A stretch of DNA of 64,000 bases, taken from positions 1-64,000 of the forward strand of contig DAOVTW010000016.1 in the NCBI GenBank assembly GCA_030632885.1, given 5' to 3'. Shown here one piece after another: positions 24,424 through 32,471 of the stretch (within the stretch, counting starts at the first letter, position 1; the number at the start of each line of letters is the position of its first letter). Below the pieces are notes generated by a model that saw only the letters and a list, made by a program, of their open reading frames with translations, did no database searches and was not told the origin of the DNA. A program made the position numbers and the translations under genes. This stretch comes from JAIOSM01 sp023143455. GTDB lineage: Bacteria > Desulfobacterota > Desulfobacteria > Desulfobacterales > Desulfobacteraceae.

Positions 24424-27000
24424 TCAGATTATTGCAAGCCTGTCCCTTCTTTTTCGCTGCATAGTATAGATCAATGCAAGCAAAGCCAGTGCCGGAATAA
24501 ACACGAGTTGCTTTGGTAAGCGATTTGACGGCATTTTGACCATTAAAATTTCCTGATCAAAATCAATACCCATCTTTACCGCATTGCTGCCAAACACAAC
24601 ATTATCCACCAGAATCCTGCCCTCTTCATTCCGAGTTTCAAATCCGATTTCATTGAGCTTTTCCACGCCGGTTTTGGCACTTCCTACAGGAAACATTAAC
24701 GATTTGGTATATATTTTACCCTTCATGTTCTCACCTCTGACATCCAATCGAAGCATTGATCCCTGCTCCATGTTTTCAACAATCTGAACTATTTCTATTC
24801 CTGGTTTTTCAACATAGGGCGGATAAATCTTGTCCCAGAAATATCCGGGGCGGAACAGGGCAAATGTCACCAGCAGCAGGGCAATGGTTTCATAAAACCT
24901 GCTTTTTGTCAGGAAAAAGCCCTGGGTAGCGGCGGCAAATGCCAGCATGGCAATCACGGCAGTAGCGATTACAGTGATCAGGTGGAACCAGGTACCGATC
25001 CCGATCATCAAAAGCTCTGTATTAAAAATGAACATAAATGGTAAAATTGCAGTTCTGATATCATAGGTAAAACCCTGGATACCCGTGCGAATAGGATCAC
25101 CACCGGATATCCCTGCTGCCGCAAAGGCAGCTAACCCCACAGGCGGTGTATCATCTGCTAAGATACCAAAATAAAACACAAAAAGGTGAACAGCAATTAA
25201 AGGTACAATCAAACCGTTTTGTGCTCCCAGGTCAACAATAACAGGCGCCATCAATGTTGATACAACAATATAATTTGCGGTTGTGGGAAGTCCCATACCC
25301 AGGATCAGGCTGATGACAGCCGTAAAAAATAATATGAGCATCAGGTTTCCGCCGGAAATAAACTCCACAAACTCTGTCATGACAAGACCGATACCTGTCA
25401 AGGTTACTGTTCCAACAACAATACCGGCGGCAGCCGTAGCCACACCAATACCGATCATGTTTCTGCCACCGGATACAAGACCGTTAACAAACTCATGGAA
25501 TCCTTTTTTAAAAGAAAAATCTTCCCCTGTTGCTTTTCTGATAAACCCTTTTAAAGGGCGCTGGGTTAATACTATAACAATGAGCAACATTGTTGCCCAA
25601 TAAGCTGACAGGGATGGTGAAAGGCGTTCAACCGTCAAACACCACATCAGGACAACTACCGGAAGTAAAAAATAATAACCAGCCTGGGCTGTTTTTTTAA
25701 GATCAGGTAGTTCATTGATTTCATGGGAGGTGTCAAGCTCAGGAACCCTGCATGCTAACCATGTTAATGCAAAATATGTCACAGCAAGCAGTATAGAGAC
25801 TATATAGATGGTTGCACTTCCAGCCACGACCTTAATCCAGCCAAGACCATAATAAGTTGCACCACCCATAATAATTATAAACAAAATGGTCATGACAAAA
25901 GAAAGCAGCTTTTGGGTAATGGTTTTGGTAACTTTTCTTTCCATACCCTCAAGTCCCATTTTACATGACTCAAGATGGACTATATAAACCAGTGCAATAT
26001 AAGAAATAATAGCTGGTAAGAATGCATGCTTTATAACTTCCACATAGGAAATACCAACATATTCCACCATTAAAAATGCCGCTGCACCCATAACAGGAGG
26101 TGTGAGCTGACCATTGGTGGAAGCCGCAACTTCAACAGCGCCTGCCTTTTCTGCCGAGAACCCGACTTTTTTCATCAAAGGTATTGTAAAGGTTCCTGTT
26201 GTGACCACATTGGCAATGGATGATCCGGACACAAGTCCTGTCAGGCCGGAAGATACAACTGCAGCTTTGGCAGGTCCTCCTTTCATGTGACCCAGGCCTG
26301 CAAATGCTGTTCTGATAAAATAATTGCCAGCCCCTGCTGATTCTAGCAATGATCCGAAAAGAACAAACATGAAGACCATGCCTGTTGAAACACCTAATGC
26401 TACACCGTAAACACCTTCTGTTGTCAACCAGTAGTGAGTCATGCCTTTCACGAGGCTTGCCCCTTTGTGGGCAATCACGTCTGGCATATAAGGACCTGCA
26501 AAAGTGTACAGAACAAATACCGAGGCCACCACCATTAATGGTGGACCTAAAGCTCGTCTTGTTGCTTCAAGCAATAAAACCATACCAATTACCGCAACAA
26601 CCAGGTCAATTGTTAATGGGTCACCAGGACGTTCTGAAAGCCCTGCATAAAAAAGAAACAGATAGGCTGCGCAGTATGTTGCAGTTAATGCCAACACCCA
26701 ATCCTGCACAGGAATATAATCCCTTGGGGATGATTTGAAAGTAGGGTAGGCAGTATAGGCTAAGAACATTGCAAATGCCAGGTGGATGGCCCTTGCTTCT
26801 GTTGAATTAAATACCAGGATATTGAAAATAAATGGCAAGGGAGATGCATACCATAATTGAAAGAGTGTCCAGATCAAAGGGACATAAAAGAGAACTTTTT
26901 TTGGAATTGAGCCGACAGGGTTTCGTGCTCCGGTATCCGCCTCGGCAATCATCTCAGCCAGTGCATCTTGATCGGCTACAGTGCTATTTGCTTCGGTCAT
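24424..27000 (-). CDS. TRAP transporter fused permease (4TM + 12TM type)
   Basis: An 858-residue inner-membrane protein joining the small (DctQ-like) and large (DctM-like) TRAP subunits, as is usual for TAXI systems. The DctM signatures are visible: AAVVSSGLTGLVSGSSIANVVTTGTFTIPLM, TNGQLTPPVMGAAAFLM, and MGLPTTANYIVVSTLMAP with DDTPPVGLAAFAAAGI. A ~100-residue soluble C-terminal DUF3394-like part follows before a last helix. It imports a carboxylate driven by Na+ or H+ gradient with the TAXI receptor encoded upstream. A perfect terminator separates the two genes. Base composition looks less A/T-rich than its neighbours. Confidence 0.93.
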   Translation of the reverse strand: MTEANSTVADQDALAEMIAEADTGARNPVGSIPKKVLFYVPLIWTLFQLWYASPLPFIFNILVFNSTEARAIHLAFAMFLAYTAYPTFKSSPRDYIPVQDWVLALTATYCAAYLFLFYAGLSERPGDPLTIDLVVAVIGMVLLLEATRRALGPPLMVVASVFVLYTFAGPYMPDVIAHKGASLVKGMTHYWLTTEGVYGVALGVSTGMVFMFVLFGSLLESAGAGNYFIRTAFAGLGHMKGGPAKAAVVSSGLTGLVSGSSIANVVTTGTFTIPLMKKVGFSAEKAGAVEVAASTNGQLTPPVMGAAAFLMVEYVGISYVEVIKHAFLPAIISYIALVYIVHLESCKMGLEGMERKVTKTITQKLLSFVMTILFIIIMGGATYYGLGWIKVVAGSATIYIVSILLAVTYFALTWLACRVPELDTSHEINELPDLKKTAQAGYYFLLPVVVLMWCLTVERLSPSLSAYWATMLLIVIVLTQRPLKGFIRKATGEDFSFKKGFHEFVNGLVSGGRNMIGIGVATAAAGIVVGTVTLTGIGLVMTEFVEFISGGNLMLILFFTAVISLILGMGLPTTANYIVVSTLMAPVIVDLGAQNGLIVPLIAVHLFVFYFGILADDTPPVGLAAFAAAGISGGDPIRTGIQGFTYDIRTAILPFMFIFNTELLMIGIGTWFHLITVIATAVIAMLAFAAATQGFFLTKSRFYETIALLLVTFALFRPGYFWDKIYPPYVEKPGIEIVQIVENMEQGSMLRLDVRGENMKGKIYTKSLMFPVGSAKTGVEKLNEIGFETRNEEGRILVDNVVFGSNAVKMGIDFDQEILMVKMPSNRLPKQLVFIPALALLALIYTMQRKRRDRLAII

Positions 27001-27035
27001 TGTGATGATTCCTCCATAAGGGATAAATACAAAAA

Positions 27036-27075
27036 AACATTAAAGCGTGCAGTCAATGCCGCACGCTTTAATGTT
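27036..27075 (-). terminator. perfect terminator between TAXI receptor and TRAP permease genes
   Basis: A 15-bp perfect stem (27036-27050 with 27061-27075, core AACATTAAAGCGTGC), a 10-base loop and, on the minus strand, an immediate T-run (TTTTTTT) lie 17 bases after the receptor stop. Partial read-through would give more receptor than permease. Confidence 0.88.
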
Positions 27076-27091
27076 TAAACCAGGGGAAAAA

Positions 27092-28114
27092 TTATAATAA
27101 TCCTGCTTCTTTATAGTATTTTTTTGCACCGTCATGGAGTGGTGCGGAAAGACCGTCTTTGATCATCTCTTCTTTTTTCAGATTTGCAAATGCAGGATGG
27201 AGTTTTTTGAACTCATCAAAATTTTCAAATACTGCTTTTACAACTTCATAAATAACCTTTTCAGGAGTATTCGTTGAGCTGACAAAAGTTGCGCCTACAC
27301 CAAAAGTAGCCGTATCAGTATCAGTTCCACGATACATTCCACCAGGGATGGTTGCCATTCTGTAATAATCAGCTTCATTAACAAGTTTATCAATAGCAGA
27401 ACCTGTTACATTTACCATAACAGAATCACAGGAAGTGGTTGCTTCTTTAATGGATCCGGAAGGATGACCAACTGTAAACACAATGGCATCAATTTTGTTG
27501 TCACAAAGTGCAGATGACTGTTCAGCAGATTTAAGTTCTGAAGCAAGCTTGAAATCATCTTTTGTCCAGCCAAGGGCTTCCATGACAACTTCCATAGTTC
27601 CACGCTGACCAGAACCAGGGTTTCCAATATTTACTCGTTTGCCTTTTAGATCTTCAAAATTTTTAATGCCTGAATCAGCACGAGCTACAACAGTAAACGG
27701 TTCAGGGTGAACACTGAAAACAGCTCTCAAATTTTTGTTAGGTCCTTTTTCTTTAAACTTGCTGGTTCCATTATATGCATGATATTGCCAGTCAGATTGT
27801 GCAACGCCCATGTCAAGTTCACCGGCTGCAATTGCATTTAGATTGTACACTGAACCACCAGTACTCTCTACCGAGCATCGAATGTTATGAACTTTTCTTC
27901 CTTTGTTAACAAGACGTGCAATCGCACCGCCGGTTGGATAGTAGACACCAGTTACACCACCGGTTCCAATGGTTACAAATGTCTGCTGGTCTGAAACTTG
28001 TGCTTCAGGAGCTGGAGTAGCAGCTTTTTCTTCATCTTTTTTTTCACCACACCCAATTAATACAAATACCATAAGCATAATTACAGATAACGCTAACACG
28101 CTATATTTCTTCAT
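27092..28114 (-). CDS. TAXI-family TRAP transporter substrate-binding lipoprotein
   Basis: A 340-residue receptor. ATG 28114 (MKKYSVLAL) is chosen because GGAGGT lies 6 bases upstream. The lipobox LIGC places the mature lipoprotein at Cys22. The TAXI pattern TIGTGGVTGVYYPTGGAIARLVN and the duplicated Rossmann-like lobes with KGKRVNIGNPGSGQRGT are clear. It captures an unknown solute, probably an organic acid, and delivers it to the fused permease. A sigma-54 promoter candidate lies 140 bases upstream, and a terminator separates it from the permease. Confidence 0.94.
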   Translation of the reverse strand: MKKYSVLALSVIMLMVFVLIGCGEKKDEEKAATPAPEAQVSDQQTFVTIGTGGVTGVYYPTGGAIARLVNKGRKVHNIRCSVESTGGSVYNLNAIAAGELDMGVAQSDWQYHAYNGTSKFKEKGPNKNLRAVFSVHPEPFTVVARADSGIKNFEDLKGKRVNIGNPGSGQRGTMEVVMEALGWTKDDFKLASELKSAEQSSALCDNKIDAIVFTVGHPSGSIKEATTSCDSVMVNVTGSAIDKLVNEADYYRMATIPGGMYRGTDTDTATFGVGATFVSSTNTPEKVIYEVVKAVFENFDEFKKLHPAFANLKKEEMIKDGLSAPLHDGAKKYYKEAGLL

Positions 28115-28463
28115 TTGAACCTCCAATTTAAATAATAAATTTATTATTTTAGCTGTTATGCTAAAGAATCATCTTTAAACTTCAAGTTTTCTGGCTACCT
28201 TTATTTTCCCCCTTTCATTAAATATAGTTTAATTCCTTTAGTAATATATTAATATTAGCAATCTTTATGCCATAGTTATATTCCAAGAAAGCTCAAGAGT
28301 CTATACAATGTTCATCCCTATTCAATTGATGATATGATCAATTTATATTGTAAAATAGTTATAGGAATCAGCAGATAGCATAAAACATAACCATTGAAAA
28401 GAAGTTTGAGTATTTCATCATATTTGAGTATTTCATCAATGTCAAATTTTAGTTTTTATTTAT
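28115..28463. other. regulatory region upstream of the TAXI receptor
   Basis: This 349-base gap holds the sigma-54 promoter at 28257-28272. Near 28405-28440 there is a short direct repeat, TTTGAGTATTTCATCA, repeated about 20 bases apart. No terminator for the upstream acyl-CoA synthetase gene was seen, so read-through is possible. Confidence 0.5.
28257..28272 (-). promoter_or_regulatory. sigma-54 (-24/-12) promoter for the TAXI-TRAP genes
   Basis: On the minus strand the sequence reads TGGCATAAAGATTGCT. It matches the consensus TGGCAC-N5-TTGC(A/T) at all core positions except C6-to-T. It differs by one base from the promoter at 31431-31446. The predicted start is about 130 bases before the receptor ATG. 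Confidence 0.75.
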
Positions 28464-30596
28464 TTACTGTTTTAATATAATTCTTGCATCAACAACATCC
28501 AGGCCCTCTTCATAAAGAAGTACAGGGTTCAGATCCATTTCTTCAATTTCAGGATAGGATTCAATCAGCTCTGAGCACATAGATATTAGTTTTTTTAATG
28601 ATTTTTTATCATAACCTTTATGTCCCCGTACACCATCTAAGAGAACAGAAGACCGGGTGCCCCCCAACATTTTTTTGATGGATGTCTGTGAAACCGGTAA
28701 TACCCAGAAAGTAACATCTTTCATAATTTCAACCATGATACCTCCCAACCCGTACATAATTACAGGTCCGAACTGCTCATCTGTCTTGGTTCCAATGATT
28801 ATTTCAAGGCCCTTTTGTGCCATTGGTGATACAAGAACACCCATTATGTCGGCATCCTGTTTATATTCCTTTGCACTTTTAATAATTTGTTGAAACCCTT
28901 TCCTGATATCTTTTTCAGAACTAAGATTCAGCTTAACTCCGCAGGCATCACTTTTATGTAAAATATCCGGTGAAACAATTTTCAATACAACATTTTCTTT
29001 TATTTTCTTTGCAATTTGCCATGCCTCATCTTCAGTTTTGGTTACCTGCCCCACTGATGTTGGAGCACCATGTAGTTTTATCAGCTGCTTAGCTTCATGT
29101 TCTAAAAGCACAGAACGGCCTTCTTTCCTGGCATTGTCAATAATTTGCTGTCCTTCTGCTTTTGCTTTAGCCCGCCAATCAAAAACAAAATTAGTTATGG
29201 CATGATATGATTTTAAGTAGTTGCCATATTTGCAAAGCGAGGCCACGCACTTACAGGAAATATCTAAAGAATCATGAACTGGTATGTTATAGTGTCGTAG
29301 TAGATCCAGGGCATGGGATTCATATGAACCATAAAGAGAATGCATAAAAATGGGCTTTTGTCTCTTTTTAACCATAGATCCTAATCGATGTGCTGCTGCT
29401 TCTTCTCCAAGGGCAAGGCTTTTATCAAACCGGATACCATATCCACCAAAAAGCCCGACAACAAGTAACCCTCCTACATTGGGATCTTTTAGTATAATCT
29501 TGGCACAATCTGCAAACAAGCTTGGGTCAGAATCTGTACCACCTGCCACATCTACAGGATTGACAACCGATGCTGCTTCAGGTAAGATTGCTCTTAATTT
29601 TTCCTTGGTTTTTTCAGATAACTCCGGCAAATCAATACCATAATCGCTCAGAAGGTCAGCAGCAATGGTAGCGTGCCCTCCACCGTCAGCCAGTATGGCA
29701 AGAGAGTTGTTTTTAATTGCTGGCTGACTTGAAAGAGTTTCTGCCACAGGAAACAATTCATCAGAATTTTCAATAACAATAATACCTGCCCGCTCATAGG
29801 CAAGCTTTGCCACTTCACTTCTTCCTGCTAGAGATCCCGTATGTGATCCAGCTGACTTTTTACCAGTGGCTGATCTCCCGCTCTTTAAAAGGACAATCGG
29901 TTTTTCAATGCTTGTCTTATGGGCCTCCTGTAAAAATTTACGCCCCTCGCTCATCCCCTCGACATAAATTAGGATGCATCTGGTGTCCGGGTCATTTCTG
30001 AAAAATTTAAGATACTCATGGAATTTAATATCTGCTTCATTCCCAACACCAACATAGTAAGTAAATCCTTCGTGTTTGCGAATTGTGGCTTCTGTGATGA
30101 GAGTCAGAGCCATGTTGCCACTCTGGCAAAGCAAAGCAATGTTTCCCTTGGGTGCATTTTGAATACCCACCAGGTTCAGATTGCTTTTCATATTGATCAT
30201 TCCGGATGTATTAGGACCGATTATTCTGACGCCAGTCTCTTTTGCAGCAGTGATAACTTGTTGTTCAAGTTCTTTCCCCTTGGCACCAAGCTCTCTGAAA
30301 CCTCCTGCTATAATGACGGCTCCGGCAACTTTTTTTTTACCGCAGCTTCTTAAAATGTCTGGAATTGTTCTTGCTGGAGTTGTAATCAAGGCAAGATCAA
30401 CAGGGGCTTCAATTTCAGTGATATCTTTATAACATTTAAGCCCTAATATTTTATCTTCCTTTGGATTTACCGGATAAATTTCTCCTTCAAAACCTTCAGC
30501 CAAAAGAGTTTTAATGGCCTGGTAACCACGTTTTGTTTTGATTTTTGATGCACCAATTATGGCAACTGATTTGGCATTAAGTACTTTCTCTAACAT
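28464..30596 (-). CDS. acyl-CoA synthetase (ADP-forming), fused alpha-beta subunits
   Basis: A 710-residue NDP-forming CoA ligase. Residues 1-130 are a CoA-binding Rossmann domain (AIIGASKIKTKRGYQ). The ligase-CoA domains follow, with GPNTSGMIN, LLCQSGNMAL and the phospho-histidine region DGGGHATIAADLL (about 305-317). The C-terminal ATP-grasp domain spans about 490-710 (VVLKIVSPDILHKSD). It activates a carboxylic acid at the cost of ATP to ADP, or works in reverse to make ATP. It lies 15 bases after the hydratase gene in one operon, beside a carboxylate transporter, so it probably activates the imported acid. Confidence 0.93.
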   Translation of the reverse strand: MLEKVLNAKSVAIIGASKIKTKRGYQAIKTLLAEGFEGEIYPVNPKEDKILGLKCYKDITEIEAPVDLALITTPARTIPDILRSCGKKKVAGAVIIAGGFRELGAKGKELEQQVITAAKETGVRIIGPNTSGMINMKSNLNLVGIQNAPKGNIALLCQSGNMALTLITEATIRKHEGFTYYVGVGNEADIKFHEYLKFFRNDPDTRCILIYVEGMSEGRKFLQEAHKTSIEKPIVLLKSGRSATGKKSAGSHTGSLAGRSEVAKLAYERAGIIVIENSDELFPVAETLSSQPAIKNNSLAILADGGGHATIAADLLSDYGIDLPELSEKTKEKLRAILPEAASVVNPVDVAGGTDSDPSLFADCAKIILKDPNVGGLLVVGLFGGYGIRFDKSLALGEEAAAHRLGSMVKKRQKPIFMHSLYGSYESHALDLLRHYNIPVHDSLDISCKCVASLCKYGNYLKSYHAITNFVFDWRAKAKAEGQQIIDNARKEGRSVLLEHEAKQLIKLHGAPTSVGQVTKTEDEAWQIAKKIKENVVLKIVSPDILHKSDACGVKLNLSSEKDIRKGFQQIIKSAKEYKQDADIMGVLVSPMAQKGLEIIIGTKTDEQFGPVIMYGLGGIMVEIMKDVTFWVLPVSQTSIKKMLGGTRSSVLLDGVRGHKGYDKKSLKKLISMCSELIESYPEIEEMDLNPVLLYEEGLDVVDARIILKQ

Positions 30597-30611
30597 AATA
30601 TTTTCCCTTGG

Positions 30612-31376
30612 TTATTTTTTTCTTTGCTCAAAATCAATTAAAGAGTCTTCTCTTCCCTTAGTTGAAACACAGGCCAGACAAGCTTCAATCTCATAATCCA
30701 TCAGTGCCTCAAGGCTTGATTCGCCCTGGGCCATGAGAAAACCTTTTTTAATGAGCTTTAAAGAAAAAGATGAATTGGCAACAATTTTTTCAGCCATGGA
30801 CATGGCTTCATCCATTAATTTATTCAGTGGAACTACTTTGTTGACTAGGCCTATTTTCTGGGCTTCTTCTCCATCAATATATTCTGCTGTAAAAAGGAGT
30901 TCCCTTGCCTTGCCAGGCCCAACCAGGTCCTGTACAAGACGGAAAGCTCCGCCTGTAACAGATGATGTCACTTTTGCTTCAGGTGATCCGATGAGAGCCT
31001 CTTTTGCTGCAATTCTGATATCACAGGCCAGAGCAAGTTCATACCCGGATCCCAGTGCATAACCATTAATGGCTGCTATCGTAGGCTTTTCAAACCGTAT
31101 GATTTTTCTTGATGCCTCTTGCAATGACTCAAGGTATATTCTATAATCTTCAATACTTCTACCTTTTGAATCCTTAAGGTCTGCTCCGGTTGAAAAAGCT
31201 CTGCTTTCCCCGGTGATAATCAGTGCCTTGATATCATTGTCCAGTTTTGCAGCCTCAAGGGCATCGAGCATCTCAATCCAGAGTTGTTGATTCATAGCAT
31301 TGAGTACCTTGGGCCTGTTCAATTTAATAAGACCAATTTTCTCTTTTTTTTCAAAAATAATACATTCGTAATCCAT
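30612..31376 (-). CDS. enoyl-CoA hydratase/isomerase family protein
   Basis: A 254-residue crotonase. The oxyanion-hole segments STGADLKDSK and GYALGSGYELALACDIRIA are present. The usual catalytic stretch (PEVKLGL.PGAGGTQRL) reads PEAKVTSSVTGGAFRL, so the reaction could differ from simple hydration. The start is placed at ATG 31376 (MDYECIIF), with GGAG 7 bases upstream; ATG 31388 and 31409 are in frame. It is the first gene of an operon with the ADP-forming CoA ligase, driven by a sigma-54 promoter at 31431-31446. Confidence 0.9.
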   Translation of the reverse strand: MDYECIIFEKKEKIGLIKLNRPKVLNAMNQQLWIEMLDALEAAKLDNDIKALIITGESRAFSTGADLKDSKGRSIEDYRIYLESLQEASRKIIRFEKPTIAAINGYALGSGYELALACDIRIAAKEALIGSPEAKVTSSVTGGAFRLVQDLVGPGKARELLFTAEYIDGEEAQKIGLVNKVVPLNKLMDEAMSMAEKIVANSSFSLKLIKKGFLMAQGESSLEALMDYEIEACLACVSTKGREDSLIDFEQRKK

Positions 31377-31430
31377 AAGATTCTCCATTAAAACATGTAA
31401 GTATGCCATTTATACTGCTTTAAAAGAAGC

Positions 31431-31446
31431 AGCAATCTTCATGCCA
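31431..31446 (-). promoter_or_regulatory. sigma-54 promoter for the hydratase/CoA-ligase operon
   Basis: The minus strand reads TGGCATGAAGATTGCT: GG at -24 and GC at -12 with exact spacing. It is nearly identical to the TAXI promoter (one base different). The predicted transcription start is about 45 bases before ATG 31376. Confidence 0.8.
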
Positions 31447-31448
31447 TA

Positions 31449-31587
31449 ATTGTGTTAAAATTTACTCATCTAATAAAGGCCTTTGACAGACCTATTTTTA
31501 TATATAGCAATCTGAGTCTGTTTGGCAATGTTCTTGCAATAAGTTCTTGTAAATATATTGAGCTCTGTGATATTTTTTTAACACAAT
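31449..31587. promoter_or_regulatory. inverted pair of 12-base boxes, candidate enhancer sites
   Basis: ATTGTGTTAAAA (31449-31460) recurs exactly in inverted orientation at 31576-31587. Each box lies about 60-130 bases upstream of one of the two divergent sigma-54 promoters, the usual distance of enhancer sites for NtrC-type activators. The region between holds the promoter at 31523-31538. Binding by the NtrC-type regulator encoded downstream is inference. Confidence 0.45.
31523..31538 (+). promoter_or_regulatory. sigma-54 promoter for the lipoprotein-kinase-regulator operon
   Basis: The plus strand reads TGGCAATGTTCTTGCA. It matches TGGCAC-N5-TTGCA at every core position except C6-to-A and is preceded by TT. 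The predicted start is about 70 bases ahead of ATG 31619. It is divergent from the promoter at 31431-31446. Confidence 0.75.
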
Positions 31588-31618
31588 AATATTATCCAAA
31601 ACTATTAGATTGAATTTA

Positions 31619-32464
31619 ATGAAAAAAAAACATGCCATAGTAATCATGCTTTTATTAGCCGTAGCTACTTTATTATTAAACGGTTGTAGTGATGAATTAA
31701 ATTCTCTTTCATTCCCCAAATCCGAGCTTAAGGTTATATCTTTTCAAGGATTTAAAATTCCACAGTTCCCAACAGCTCATGACCAGTTAAATTTTGCTAA
31801 ATCAGGATTTCCAGATTCTGAAGAAAAAAAGGCAGCGTTTGAGATCATATCTTATATTTTTCCTGAAGCTGAGGTTGAATGCGGGAATGCCGCCCTTTAT
31901 TTGGCATATATGAATTTTGGCTATGATTACAGGTTTGCAACAAAAGAGGATTATTATAATGCCATTAAAGCCTATCATGATGTAATTAGTAATTATAAGG
32001 GACATCCTCAGCTTCTTGTAAAAGCATACTGGTATCTGGGATGGATTCATTGTGATCTTCTGCAGGAAAAAGAAGTCGGGATTCAATACTTCTGGCATAT
32101 TGTAAAAACTTATCCTGATATTGAAATTGGGATTTCTTCTCCTGTACCCTGGGTCAGCCTTGTATATCCCTTAACAATCAAAGGGGTTAAGCCGGCAAAA
32201 GACAAAGCAAAAAGACAATGGGCAGGAATTGCGCTTTTGGAAATTATCCGGCATGCCCATGACAAAACTGAAGTTGATAAAGCATTTGATGTTTTGTGGA
32301 AAGAATATCGAAAGAGTGTTTCAACAGGGCTTGCAATCAAATTGATGCTTATGAATGAAGAATATGCTCAAAAAGCATTGCCATATGTTGAACAATATTT
32401 AGCCCTTGACATTGCCAACTTATACTTGGCAAAAGAAATTAAAGAAAGTGCAAAGGAGTATTAG
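31619..32464 (+). CDS. lipoprotein with TPR-like helical region
   Basis: A 281-residue protein. ATG 31619 (MKKKHAIVIMLL) gives a clean signal peptide with lipobox LNGC. The mature part is helical, with a repeat-like stretch AYWYLGWIHCDLLQEKEVGIQYFWHIV (about 123-150) typical of TPR or tol-pal-type repeats. No family is recognised. It is the first gene of an operon with a histidine kinase (8 bases between) and an NtrC-type regulator, so it may help the kinase sense ligand in the periplasm; that is inference. Confidence 0.75.
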   Translation: MKKKHAIVIMLLLAVATLLLNGCSDELNSLSFPKSELKVISFQGFKIPQFPTAHDQLNFAKSGFPDSEEKKAAFEIISYIFPEAEVECGNAALYLAYMNFGYDYRFATKEDYYNAIKAYHDVISNYKGHPQLLVKAYWYLGWIHCDLLQEKEVGIQYFWHIVKTYPDIEIGISSPVPWVSLVYPLTIKGVKPAKDKAKRQWAGIALLEIIRHAHDKTEVDKAFDVLWKEYRKSVSTGLAIKLMLMNEEYAQKALPYVEQYLALDIANLYLAKEIKESAKEY

Positions 32465-32471
32465 TCCTTAT

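Noticed and set aside
28405..28440. Short direct repeat TTTGAGTATTTCATCA
   Set aside because: Only two copies in an A/T-rich intergenic region; no CRISPR-like spacing or further copies.
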